From contig VGRX01000009.1 of the NCBI GenBank assembly GCA_016875215.1, positions 1 to 38,673 on the forward strand: a stretch of 38,673 nt of DNA. The letters are read 5' to 3'. The stretch is from Deltaproteobacteria bacterium. GTDB taxonomy: Bacteria > Myxococcota_A > UBA9042 > CAIXZC01. Position 1 is the stretch's first letter; every line of letters starts with the position of its first letter. Below the pieces are notes generated by a model. It saw only the letters and a list, made by a program, of their open reading frames with translations, did not search any database and was not told where the DNA came from. The position numbers were made by a program, and so were the translations under genes. Positions 15,669 through 22,756 of the stretch are shown one piece after another.

Positions 15669-18347
15669 TTAGCCTTGCAGGGATGCCAGGTGCTCCTTCA
15701 GCCCCCGGAGCTTCCCTTCCAACTCTTCCTTCTGGTCTTCCTGCTCTTCGATCACCTCGACCGGCGCCTTCTCCAGGAAACTCGGGTTTGCCAGCTTGCG
15801 CGTGATCTGGTCGTGCTTGACCTGGAGCTTCTCCACCTGCTTGAGGAGCCTTGCGACCTCTTCATCGATGTCGATGACGCCGCCCAGCTCGACGAAGACG
15901 GTGGCCTGGCCGGTCACGGCAGCCCCCGACTTGCCGGGGCGGTCGGCCGCCACGTCGATGACGAGGTTCTGCACACGGCCCAGCCGCAGGATGAACTCCC
16001 GCCCCCACTCGATGCTCTCCGCCCCCTTTGGACTCGACGGCCGGATCACGGCGTCGACGAACGCGGACGGAGGAACGTTGTTCTGCGAGCGGACGGAGCG
16101 GATGGCTCCAATGGCATCGATGACCGAGACGAACCGCTGCGCCTCTTCACCGAAGTCGAGAGCCGGCTCGGGCCGGGGCCACCGGGCGATGGCGATGGAT
16201 TCCCCGTCGCGGGAGGGCAGCATCTGCCAGATCTCCTCGCTGATGTACGGAGTGGCCGGGTGCATCATGCGCATCACGCGGTCCAGCACGTAAACGAGCA
16301 CGTCCCGAGTGACCCCTTTGGCCCCCTCGTCCTCCCCGTAGAGAGACGGCTTGGCCAGCTCCACGTACCAGTCGCAGAACTCGTGCCACACGAACTGGTA
16401 GAGCCCCGCCGCGTACTCGTTGAACCGGTAGTCGGCAAGCGCCTGCTCGGTCTCCTCTGTCACCTTCTGGAGCCTCGACAGGATCCACTTGTCCTGGACG
16501 GTGAGCCGATCCCGGCTCTCCAGCGGCGACTTCCACACGTGGTCGTCGGGGAGGTTCATGAACACGAAACGCGCCACGTTCCAGATCTTGTTCATGAATG
16601 CCCGATACCCGGAGATCGTGTCGAGCGAGAGCTTCAGATCCCGGCCCTGGACGGTCAGCGCAAGCAGCGAGAACCGGAGCGCATCGGCCCCGTGCTGAGA
16701 GCACACGTCGAGCGGGTCCACCACGTTCCCCTTGGTCTTCGACATCTTGTGCCCGTGTGCGTCCCTCACCATGGCATGCAGGTAGACCTCCCGGAACGGG
16801 ACGTCCCCCATCAGCTTCATCCCCATCATGATCATCCGGGCCACCCAGAAGAAGATGATGTCGAAGCCGGTCTCCATGATCGCATTGGGATAAAAGGTCT
16901 CCAGCGCACGGGTGCGCTCCGGCCACCCGAGAGTCGAGAAGGGCCAGAGCCCGGACGAGAACCAGGTATCCAGCACGTCCCCGTCCTGGGCAATGCGGTT
17001 GCTGCCGCAGAATGCGCAGGCGGTCGGGTCCTCGCGGGTCACCGTGACCTCGCCGCACTGGGCGCAGTGCCAGGCCGGAATGCGGTGGCCCCACCAGAGC
17101 TGGCGGCTGATGCACCAGTCGCGGATGTTGCGGAGCCAGCGGAAATACTCCGCAGTCCAGTGAGGCGGAACGAACCGGATCCGCCCGTCCTCCACGGCCT
17201 TGATTGCTGCCCCCGCGATCGATTCCGGATCCTCCGGCGGGCCCATCTTCACGTACCACTGCCACGATACCTTCGGCTCGATCATCACGCCGCTGCGCAT
17301 GCAATGGCCGACGGAGTGGGTGATGGGCTCGATCTTCTCCAGGTACCCCCCGGCCTCCAGATCGTCCACAACCGCCCTGCGGGCCACGAACCGCTCCAGC
17401 CCGCGGTACTTCTGCGGCACATTGTCGTTCAGCGTCGCATCGTCGTTGAGAATGTCGATGAACGCCAACTGGTTGCGCACTCCGCACTCGAAGTCGTTGG
17501 GGTCGTGCGACGGAGTCACCTTCACCGCCCCCGTTCCCCGGGTCGGATCGGCCAGGATGTCATCCGCGATCACGGGAATGGTGCGCCCCGTCAAGGGCAG
17601 CTCGACCTCGCGGCCGACGAGATCCCGGTACCGCTCGTCGGTCGAATGCACCGCCACCGCCGTGTCTCCCAGCATCGTCTCGGGCCGCGTCGTGGCCACG
17701 ACCACGAAACGCCCCGCCTCCCCCACCACCGGGTAGCGGATGTACCAGAAGCTGCCGCCAACCTCCTTGTGCTCCACTTCCAGATCCGACAGCACCGTCC
17801 GGATCGCAGGCGACCAGTTCACCATGCGCCGGGCCCGGTAGATGTACCCCTGCTCGTGCAGGGTCACGAAGGCCTCGCGGACCGCGCGTGACAACCCCTC
17901 GTCCATCGTGAAACGCTCCCGCTCCCAGTCCACCGAAATGCCCAGGCGGCGCGACTGCTCGGTGATTCGGCCATGGTACTGGCGCTTCCACTCCCACACC
18001 TTCTCCAGGAACTTGTCCCGGCCGAGAGCCTCACGCTTCACCCCTTCCGCCGCCAGCTTGCGCTCCACCAGCATCTGCGTGGCGATGCCCGCGTGGTCCG
18101 TGCCCGGAAGCCACAGCGTGTTGAACCCGCACATCCGCTTCCAACGGATGATGCAATCCTGGATCGAATAGGTCAGCGCATGCCCGACGTGCAGCGCCCC
18201 CGTCACGTTCGGTGGCGGAATGACCAGGCAGAACGGCGGCCTCTCGCTGACGTCCTGCGCGTGGAAGTACCCCGCGTTCACCCAGCGGTCATACCACTTC
18301 GGCTCGACCTTCTCATGCTCGTAGCTCTTGTCCAGTTCCCGTGCCAC
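15669..18347 (-). CDS. valS: Valyl-tRNA synthetase
   Basis: An 892-residue class I synthetase that charges tRNA-Val. The HIGH-type motif HVGH (PPPNVTGALHVGH) is at residues 53-56 and KMSKTKGN in the C-terminal half of the catalytic core. The editing domain (TTRPETMLGDTAVAVH) lies between them. The C-terminal coiled coil typical of ValRS (VARLLKQVEKLQVKH onward) closes the protein. The start is a GTG at 18347, because GGAGGG lies 5 nt upstream and the likely promoter would start transcription downstream of the TTG at 18404 that opens the track ORF. The length is normal. It is divergent from the KKEEP lipoprotein and is the first gene of the long minus-strand cluster. Confidence 0.96.
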   Translation of the reverse strand: MARELDKSYEHEKVEPKWYDRWVNAGYFHAQDVSERPPFCLVIPPPNVTGALHVGHALTYSIQDCIIRWKRMCGFNTLWLPGTDHAGIATQMLVERKLAAEGVKREALGRDKFLEKVWEWKRQYHGRITEQSRRLGISVDWERERFTMDEGLSRAVREAFVTLHEQGYIYRARRMVNWSPAIRTVLSDLEVEHKEVGGSFWYIRYPVVGEAGRFVVVATTRPETMLGDTAVAVHSTDERYRDLVGREVELPLTGRTIPVIADDILADPTRGTGAVKVTPSHDPNDFECGVRNQLAFIDILNDDATLNDNVPQKYRGLERFVARRAVVDDLEAGGYLEKIEPITHSVGHCMRSGVMIEPKVSWQWYVKMGPPEDPESIAGAAIKAVEDGRIRFVPPHWTAEYFRWLRNIRDWCISRQLWWGHRIPAWHCAQCGEVTVTREDPTACAFCGSNRIAQDGDVLDTWFSSGLWPFSTLGWPERTRALETFYPNAIMETGFDIIFFWVARMIMMGMKLMGDVPFREVYLHAMVRDAHGHKMSKTKGNVVDPLDVCSQHGADALRFSLLALTVQGRDLKLSLDTISGYRAFMNKIWNVARFVFMNLPDDHVWKSPLESRDRLTVQDKWILSRLQKVTEETEQALADYRFNEYAAGLYQFVWHEFCDWYVELAKPSLYGEDEGAKGVTRDVLVYVLDRVMRMMHPATPYISEEIWQMLPSRDGESIAIARWPRPEPALDFGEEAQRFVSVIDAIGAIRSVRSQNNVPPSAFVDAVIRPSSPKGAESIEWGREFILRLGRVQNLVIDVAADRPGKSGAAVTGQATVFVELGGVIDIDEEVARLLKQVEKLQVKHDQITRKLANPSFLEKAPVEVIEEQEDQKEELEGKLRGLKEHLASLQG

Positions 18348-18382
18348 AGCATCCCTCCGCTGACTCAGCAACACGGCTGTCT

Positions 18383-18411
18383 CCGCTATCAGAATGGCCG
18401 CCAAATGTCAA
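18383..18411 (-). promoter_or_regulatory. Possible valS promoter
   Basis: On the minus strand a perfect TTGACA (18411-18406) is followed after 17 nt by TAGCGG, a poor -10 match. Transcription from here would begin near 18375, just upstream of the GTG start at 18347. The -35 box is strong and the -10 box is the weak point. Confidence 0.4.
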
Positions 18412-18440
18412 TCGTGCGTGCGCCCGGCGGACCTTTTCCG

Positions 18441-18469
18441 TTGACATCGCCCCCGCTCAGGAGTAGAAA
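18441..18469 (+). promoter_or_regulatory. Sigma-70-type promoter of the KKEEP lipoprotein gene
   Basis: A perfect TTGACA (18441-18446), a 17-nt spacer and TAGAAA (18464-18469; 4 of 6 against TATAAT) lie about 90 nt before the ATG at 18558. The two promoters of this divergent region are about 30 nt apart, back to back. Confidence 0.7.
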
Positions 18470-18557
18470 GCGCTCCGTTCTCAATGGAACATTGCCAACG
18501 TGACCAATGTGCGAAGCGGCTGGGGATCAGCCGAAGCACGATGACAGGAGGATGAAG

Positions 18558-19778
18558 ATGAAGAAGCTGCTGGTCGTGTGCGTCGTGTCGCTGGGGCTCG
18601 CGTTCGTGGGCTGCAAGAAGGAAGAAGCCAAGAAGGAAGAGCCGAAGAAGGAAGAGGCCAAGAAGGAAGAGCCCAAGGCCGAAGAGCCCAAGGCTGAGGA
18701 GCCCAAGGCCGAAGAGCCCAAGAAGGAAGAACCCAAGGCCGAGGAGCCCAAGGCTGAGGAGCCCAAGGCCGAGGAGCCCAAGGCCGAAGAGCCCAAGAAG
18801 GAAGAGCCCGCCCCCGCTGCCCAGGGCGGTGCCAAGGAGACCGTCGAGGCCGTGTTCAATGCCCTCAAGGCAAAGGACGTCACCCCCCTCCTCGGCCTGC
18901 TGCCCCCCTCCTACGTGAAGGACATCGATGGCGTCGTCCAGGCCTTTGCCAATGCCATGGACAAGGAACTGTGGGACAAGGTCGTCAACCTGCTCGACCG
19001 CACCTTCGCCCTCGCCACCAAGAACAAGGAAGCCCTCGTGAAGATGGTCACCGAAATGGGCGTGCCCGTGTCTGCCGAGGACGTCGGCAAGGCGATCGAC
19101 GGCCTGGCCGAGACCTGGACCCTGCTCAAGACCGCCGGCATCACCGACCTCGAGGCCCTCAAGACTTTCAGCCTGGAGAAGTTCGCGGGTGAGACCCTTC
19201 CCAAGGTCGCTGCCCAGGTGTTCAAGATGGCCGAGGAATCCCAAACCCTCGCCGTGCTCGGCACCGCCACCGTCAAGGCCGAGCCCGAGGCTGAGAAGGA
19301 CGAGAAGTTCGGCGACGTGGTCAAGGTCACCGTCAACATCGCCGGCGACGAAGAGGCCAAGAAGTTCGTCCAGGTCGAAGGCAAGTGGCTCCCGCTCGAG
19401 CTGGTTCGCGACTGGTCCGAAGGCATCGAAGAGGCCAAGAAGGGAATCGCCGAGATGGCCACCGAGCTGCCGAAGAACAAGACCGAGGCCATGGCCCAGC
19501 TCGCCCAGGTCGAGGCCGTCCTGGCCCAGATGGAGGCGTCGGGCGACCTGTCCCTGCTCCAGCAGATGGCCAGCGGCTTCATGATGGGCATGGGCGGTGG
19601 CATGGCCCCCGAGGCCGTCCCGGCCCCCGAAGCCGCCCCGGCCGAAGGAACGGCCCCGGCTGAAGGAACGGCCCCGGCTGAAGGAACGGCCCCGGCCCCC
19701 GAGGCCGCCCCGGCCGCTGATGCCCCGGCCGCTGAGGCCGCCCCGGCCGCTGAGGCCGCTGCCCCCGCTGGCAACTAA
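18558..19778 (+). CDS. Lipoprotein with KKEEP/KAEEP repeats and an Ala-Pro-rich tail
   Basis: A 406-residue predicted lipoprotein. The ATG at 18558 was chosen because AGGAGG ends exactly 6 nt before it; the ATG at 18552 touches the ribosome site. The signal peptide MKKLLVVCVVSLGLAFVGC ends in the lipobox FVGC. Immediately after the lipidated Cys come 13 pentapeptides of the form K(K/A)EE(P/A), a charged, rigid spacer likely to span part of the envelope. Residues of about 90-350 form a mainly helical domain with no family I recognise. The tail from about 355 is Ala/Pro-rich, with three APAEGT repeats. The gene has its own promoter and no close partner downstream. A structural or tethering role in the periplasm is a guess. 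Confidence 0.9.
   Translation: MKKLLVVCVVSLGLAFVGCKKEEAKKEEPKKEEAKKEEPKAEEPKAEEPKAEEPKKEEPKAEEPKAEEPKAEEPKAEEPKKEEPAPAAQGGAKETVEAVFNALKAKDVTPLLGLLPPSYVKDIDGVVQAFANAMDKELWDKVVNLLDRTFALATKNKEALVKMVTEMGVPVSAEDVGKAIDGLAETWTLLKTAGITDLEALKTFSLEKFAGETLPKVAAQVFKMAEESQTLAVLGTATVKAEPEAEKDEKFGDVVKVTVNIAGDEEAKKFVQVEGKWLPLELVRDWSEGIEEAKKGIAEMATELPKNKTEAMAQLAQVEAVLAQMEASGDLSLLQQMASGFMMGMGGGMAPEAVPAPEAAPAEGTAPAEGTAPAEGTAPAPEAAPAADAPAAEAAPAAEAAAPAGN
18615..18809 (+). repeat. 15-bp coding tandem repeat, 13 units
   Basis: Thirteen in-frame 15-bp units encoding K(K/A)EE(P/A), of the type AAGGCCGAAGAGCCC and AAGAAGGAAGAGCCC. Units differ mainly at the second codon (AAG or GCC) and in GAA/GAG or GCC/GCT choice. 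This allows in-frame length change by slippage or recombination. Confidence 0.92.
19635..19688 (+). repeat. 18-bp coding tandem repeat, 3 units
   Basis: Three copies of GCCCCGGCYGAAGGAACG, encoding APAEGT, in the Ala-Pro-rich C-terminal tail of the lipoprotein. The copies differ at one base only, suggesting recent duplication. Confidence 0.85.
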
Positions 19779-19849
19779 GGGCCCGTGCTAGGGACCCGTG
19801 CACAGCGACGATTCGTCGCATCTTGATACACCGACATCGGGAATCTCCT

Positions 19850-19869
19850 GGGCCGCATGTTCGCGGCCC
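19850..19869 (+). terminator. Hairpin downstream of the KKEEP lipoprotein gene
   Basis: A 7-bp stem GGGCCGC / GCGGCCC with a 6-nt loop lies 71 nt after the stop codon. There is no U-tract, so this is at best a weak or factor-assisted terminator, or part of a structured RNA. A smaller hairpin-like repeat, GCGACGA-T-TCGTCGC, lies at about 19805-19819. Confidence 0.35.
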
Positions 19870-20182
19870 GACACGCTGCCGAACGCGTTAGTCTCAAAAT
19901 GCAACACCCGGCCTTCTGTTTCTGGTCCAACCTGAAACACCCCCGCCGTCCTGGTGGTGCCCGCTGCGAGGACGTGCATTCGCGGGCATCGGCTCAACTT
20001 GCCGTGATCATTACCTTCTTGAACCGAGGATGGCGAGACGTGGTCCCGTTGGCACGGTCCCTGCATACCGTCGTGGCGGTTGCTGTTGTAGGCGTTGGGC
20101 TGGCGGCGTGCCCCGAATCCGCTCCTGGTTGTCTGCTCCTGTTGCGGTGCTGCCTGGTCGTTCTCTGAGTCGTCGCTCGCGA

Positions 20183-20307
20183 GGATTGTGTCGGCGGGAT
20201 CCCGCCGGCAATCCTGACTTGGGCCTCCCGGTCGACACTGTCCGGTCTGGTTGTTTGCCCGTTCTCCGCCTGGCTTGGTTGTTTGCGACTGCGAGACCGG
20301 GAGACCC
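20183..20307. ncRNA. Candidate structured RNA element (strand not certain)
   Basis: Element one (20183-20214) is GGATTG, then the perfect 16-bp palindrome CGGCGGGATCCCGCCG, then CAATCC, giving two stacked 6-bp stems with a small asymmetric bulge. Element two is GGGCCTCCCGGTC (20221-20233) pairing with GACCGGGAGACCC (20295-20307) at 12 of 13 positions, enclosing about 60 nt. Inside it, GGTTGTTTGC occurs at 20249 and 20277. Such nested pairing is unusual for chance in a short non-coding stretch. I see no clear promoter or U-tract terminator, and no known RNA family comes to mind. Confidence 0.3.
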
Positions 20308-20365
20308 ATGAGCCTCTATCAAGATTCCCATCGACCGCCCGCATCCCGTTGCTCTCTCCTCCACC

Positions 20366-21490
20366 TCACGGATTGGTCCGAGCCTTTAGCGGCGGCTCGA
20401 CCACGGCCTGAGCGAGGAGCCGGGCCACGAAGTCCTTTCGGGTCTGCTCGATCCTGTGGAGACAGAGGGCGCGGGTCCCTGCGGCCACGAACTCGGGCGA
20501 ATCCGCCGTGATCGCAGGCCGGAACCGCCCCAGCCGGACCAGGTGGTAGCCGGTTTCCGATCGCAGGGGAGGAGAGACCTCGCCAGGCTTCAAAGCCATG
20601 ATGCGGCTGAGCATGTCCGGGTCGAAAAGGCTCTTGGGCTTCTGCTTCTCCAGGGGAATGTCCGGCCACACGACGAATCCGAAGTCCGTGCTTACAAGGC
20701 CGGGATACTGTCTGACGAGCTCGTCCAGCGGAGGGAGCGCACCGTTCCTCCACGAGGCAGCGACTTTCTCCAGGGCCTCCGGCAGCTCCCGATTCCGCTG
20801 CAGGCACGCTCGCACGTCCTCGGCGGGGCAGGAGCCGGCCGGTCCGGAACAGCATCGCAGCTCCACCAGGTCCCCCTGGTAGACATCCACGGGCCACTCG
20901 GGCCGGTAGGAGACCTCGTAGAACTGTCGGAGCTGCCGGGGGGAGATGCTGGCGCAGAGGGTCTCCTGCGAGAAGACCTTCTCCAGGTAGCGGTGCGCCA
21001 GCGGCAGCGGGTCGAGCGCAACGTCCGCACCGGGAAAGCCACCGCGGCGAGCCTCCTCGGCGACGAGCAGGGCCTCGACGAGCCGCCTCCTGGCCGATTC
21101 CCGTGAGATGCCTTCCCCCTTGGCCAGTGCGGCAATCCGGGAGGCCCGCAGGGGGTGCCCGTTGACGACGGTATCGACCGGGCCGGACAAGTCCTCCGGG
21201 CTGCCGTCAAGGGCGCCGGGTTCCGAACCGGAAGCCGGCGTCGGCAATGGTCCGCAGGTTCGAGCCCCCGGGGGGTTCTCACTCGCGAACGGGTCCTTCG
21301 GGGAGGCAGTTGAAGCGTCGGGACGCCCGACATCGGTGCGGGAGGGGGCCGGCCGTGCGGCCACGAGCCCGGGGGCGTCCGGGGGCGGCTGACGCCGGCA
21401 GCCGCCGACAGCCGCCAGCAGGCACAGAAGGACATGGGGAACAACCCGCGAGACGGGCCAAATCAGTCCGCGTTCTCCCAGTAGTCGCAT
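20366..21490 (-). CDS. Parvulin-like (SurA/PpiC-type) peptidyl-prolyl isomerase lipoprotein
   Basis: A 374-residue protein. The ATG at 21490 has AAGGACGG upstream. The signal region ends in a lipobox-like VGGC near residue 31, then a Pro-rich linker to about 105. A SurA-N-like helical region follows (VVNGHPLRASRIAAL, then a VEALLVAEEARR helix). The parvulin-like core is at about 200-330, with STDFGFVVW, MLSRIMALKPGEVSPPL and TGYHLVRLGRF, which match the family's conserved GxxG-like turn and GYH. The family helps fold envelope proteins. Its start lies 28 nt inside the calcium-loop lipoprotein gene upstream, so the two are probably coupled. Two adjacent Cys (RCCSG) and further Cys suggest disulphides. 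Catalytic activity is not certain. Confidence 0.75.
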   Translation of the reverse strand: MRLLGERGLIWPVSRVVPHVLLCLLAAVGGCRRQPPPDAPGLVAARPAPSRTDVGRPDASTASPKDPFASENPPGARTCGPLPTPASGSEPGALDGSPEDLSGPVDTVVNGHPLRASRIAALAKGEGISRESARRRLVEALLVAEEARRGGFPGADVALDPLPLAHRYLEKVFSQETLCASISPRQLRQFYEVSYRPEWPVDVYQGDLVELRCCSGPAGSCPAEDVRACLQRNRELPEALEKVAASWRNGALPPLDELVRQYPGLVSTDFGFVVWPDIPLEKQKPKSLFDPDMLSRIMALKPGEVSPPLRSETGYHLVRLGRFRPAITADSPEFVAAGTRALCLHRIEQTRKDFVARLLAQAVVEPPLKARTNP

Positions 21491-22053
21491 TCGCCGTTTC
21501 CGTCCTTGTCCCAGCCGCGCTTGCTGAGCTTCTCTCCTGCGTACCAGAGTTCGCAGTAGTCGGCGCGACCGTCGCCGTCATCGTCCCGGTCCAGGCGGTT
21601 CATCTTGCCCTCATCGAAGTAGCGCCAGATGAACGGGCGGGAGGATCCGGCCCGAAAAACCTCCTTCACCTTGAGGATTCCGTTCTCGTAGTTCACGATC
21701 TCGTCGAGCTTCCCGTCGAAGTCGAGGTCCACCTCCTCGCGGCGGAGCACCCCCTCTCCGTCGAACTCCCGCAAGATGTCCTTTCGGCCGTCGAAGTTGA
21801 GATCGGCCTCCTTCTTGACCAGGACCTTGGCCAGGATCTTGGGGTTGGCGGGATCGGGGACTTCCTTGTAGTAGCCCCACACGTCGGGCTGGCCGTCACC
21901 GGAGACATCCCCCTTCTCGACGATGAGGGCCCCTCCCCCGGCAGCCGGGGCAATCGGATCCGGCATCATCTCGTCCTTCTTGACGGTCTCGGCACCGGAG
22001 CAGGCTGCCACGGCCAGCGGCAACAGGATCAGGCAGACGGTAAAGAGACGCAT
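21463..22053 (-). CDS. Lipoprotein with five Asp-rich calcium-loop-like repeats
   Basis: A 196-residue lipoprotein with an excellent start: CAGGAGGAGCGA directly before the ATG at 22053. The signal peptide ends in lipobox AVAAC. The mature part carries five DxDxDG-type loops: DVSGDGQPD, DLNFDGRKD, DLDFDGKLD, DRDDDGDGRADYCE and DKDGNGECDYWE. They are spaced about 20-45 residues apart and linked by short beta-like stretches (YYKEV, VNYENGILK, WRYFDEGKM). This is the pattern of EF-hand-like or thrombospondin-type-3-like calcium repeats. It probably lies at the outer membrane or periplasm and binds Ca2+. It shares an operon, with 28 nt of overlap, with the parvulin-like lipoprotein. No closer family is recognised. 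Confidence 0.88.
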   Translation of the reverse strand: MRLFTVCLILLPLAVAACSGAETVKKDEMMPDPIAPAAGGGALIVEKGDVSGDGQPDVWGYYKEVPDPANPKILAKVLVKKEADLNFDGRKDILREFDGEGVLRREEVDLDFDGKLDEIVNYENGILKVKEVFRAGSSRPFIWRYFDEGKMNRLDRDDDGDGRADYCELWYAGEKLSKRGWDKDGNGECDYWENAD

Positions 22054-22080
22054 TCGCTCCTCCTGGAACAGGCTGGGCTG

Positions 22081-22109
22081 AAGGTATCACGAAATCGAGC
22101 AGGGTTCAA
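22081..22109 (-). promoter_or_regulatory. Possible promoter of the calcium-loop lipoprotein operon
   Basis: On the minus strand TTGAAC (22109-22104), a 17-nt spacer and TACCTT (22086-22081) lie about 28 nt before the ATG at 22053. Each box is only a partial match, but spacing and position fit. Confidence 0.35.
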
Positions 22110-22158
22110 GTCGGACGGCCCGGGCGGAAACAGCACCCGCTCCGGTGCGGGCGGCAAG

Positions 22159-22521
22159 CTAGACGTAGAGCTTCTCCCGGCGCTCCTGCTCGCTCTTGCA
22201 CTGGATGCAGAGCGTGGTGACGGGACGAGCTTCCAGCCGCTTGACGCCGATGTCGTCTCCGCACTCCTCGCACACCCCGAACTCGCCGGCATCGATCCGC
22301 TTGATCGCCTCCTCGATCTTCTTGAGGAGCGTCTTCTCGCGACCCCGCAGGCGAAGCGTCATGCCCTGGTCCGACTGGGTGGTGGCGAAGTCCATGTCGT
22401 CAGGCAGCTCGGCCACGTCGACGGCCATGTCCTGCTCCAGGGTCCGCCGGGCCTTCTCGACCAGGTCCACCTTCTGCTCCTCCAGCAGCTTGCGGAATTT
22501 CTCGAGGTCCTTCTTCTTCAC
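22159..22521 (-). CDS. dksA: DksA/TraR-family zinc-finger transcription regulator
   Basis: A 120-residue protein. The start is a GTG at 22521 with AAGGAG 6 nt upstream; the longer track ORF runs through the promoter. The N-terminal two-thirds is a helical hairpin (KKKDLEKFRKLLEEQKVD onward), which in DksA reaches into the RNA polymerase secondary channel. A conserved Asp pair (PDDMDFA) sits after the first helix. The C-terminal zinc finger is canonical: CEEC, 17 residues, CIQC. DksA works with ppGpp to retune rRNA and amino-acid promoters. At this length it could be DksA proper or a DksA2-like paralogue; the four Cys indicate the zinc-binding form. It is divergent from the LeuA-family/lysS operon. 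Confidence 0.9.
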   Translation of the reverse strand: MKKKDLEKFRKLLEEQKVDLVEKARRTLEQDMAVDVAELPDDMDFATTQSDQGMTLRLRGREKTLLKKIEEAIKRIDAGEFGVCEECGDDIGVKRLEARPVTTLCIQCKSEQERREKLYV

Positions 22522-22571
22522 GGTGCACTCCTTCTGTCTTCGGCCCGCAACGGCGGGCGAAAAGCACGCGG

Positions 22572-22599
22572 AGGATATGCATCGAGCCTGAGTTGTCAA
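22572..22599 (-). promoter_or_regulatory. Sigma-70-type promoter of dksA
   Basis: On the minus strand a perfect TTGACA (22599-22594), 16-nt spacer and TATCCT (22577-22572; 4 of 6) lie about 50 nt before the GTG start. This also supports the GTG start over the track ORF, which begins far upstream of the promoter. Confidence 0.65.
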
Positions 22600-22651
22600 G
22601 CCCGTTTCCGCCTCTCCCTCGCGGACTGCGTCCCCTCGCCCACCATAATCG

Positions 22652-22680
22652 TTGCATTCAGAGGGGCAGTCAAGTATATT
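22652..22680 (+). promoter_or_regulatory. Promoter of the LeuA-family / lysS / lol operon
   Basis: TTGCAT (22652-22657), a 17-nt spacer and TATATT (22675-22680; 5 of 6) lie about 77 nt before the ATG at 22757. The -10 box is strong. The leader of roughly 70 nt shows no obvious riboswitch or leader peptide. Confidence 0.6.
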
Positions 22681-22756
22681 CAGTGTCCTTTTTCCCCCAG
22701 GCCGACCGGTCGATTGCTGGCGATTCCGGAGACTGGGGCAGGGACGGAGGTACCCG

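Larger units (their letters stand above)
19779..20365. other. 587-bp gene-free interval rich in inverted repeats
   Basis: No ORF here has a convincing ribosome site and protein-like composition; the 103-aa ORF at 19857 and the opposite-strand ORFs at 19994-20364 look like chance frames. The interval contains the hairpin at 19850, a compound hairpin at 20183-20214, a long-range 12-of-13 inverted repeat (20221-20233 with 20295-20307), and two direct copies of GGTTGTTTGC inside the latter. It is less GC-rich and more T-rich on the plus strand than its surroundings. A noncoding RNA is possible. Confidence 0.5.

Noticed and set aside
15564-17891. 775-aa plus-strand ORF opposite valS
   Set aside because: Antisense shadow; ValRS motifs on the minus strand are unmistakable.
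18348-18404. TTG start for valS as in the track
   Set aside because: It lies within or upstream of the predicted promoter and lacks a ribosome site, while the GTG at 18347 has GGAGGG 5 nt before it.
18507-18557. Upstream in-frame start for the KKEEP lipoprotein
   Set aside because: It would add a hydrophilic leader before the signal peptide; AGGAGG is positioned exactly for the ATG at 18558.
19857-20168. 103-aa plus ORF in the gene-free interval
   Set aside because: No ribosome site and mixed composition. A hydrophobic stretch near its end is likely chance; it overlaps the 3' arm of the 19850 hairpin.
22681-22756. Riboswitch or leader-peptide attenuator before the LeuA-family gene
   Set aside because: The leader of about 70 nt has only a short GACCGGTC palindrome, no run of Leu/Lys codons in a small ORF and no terminator-like hairpin.
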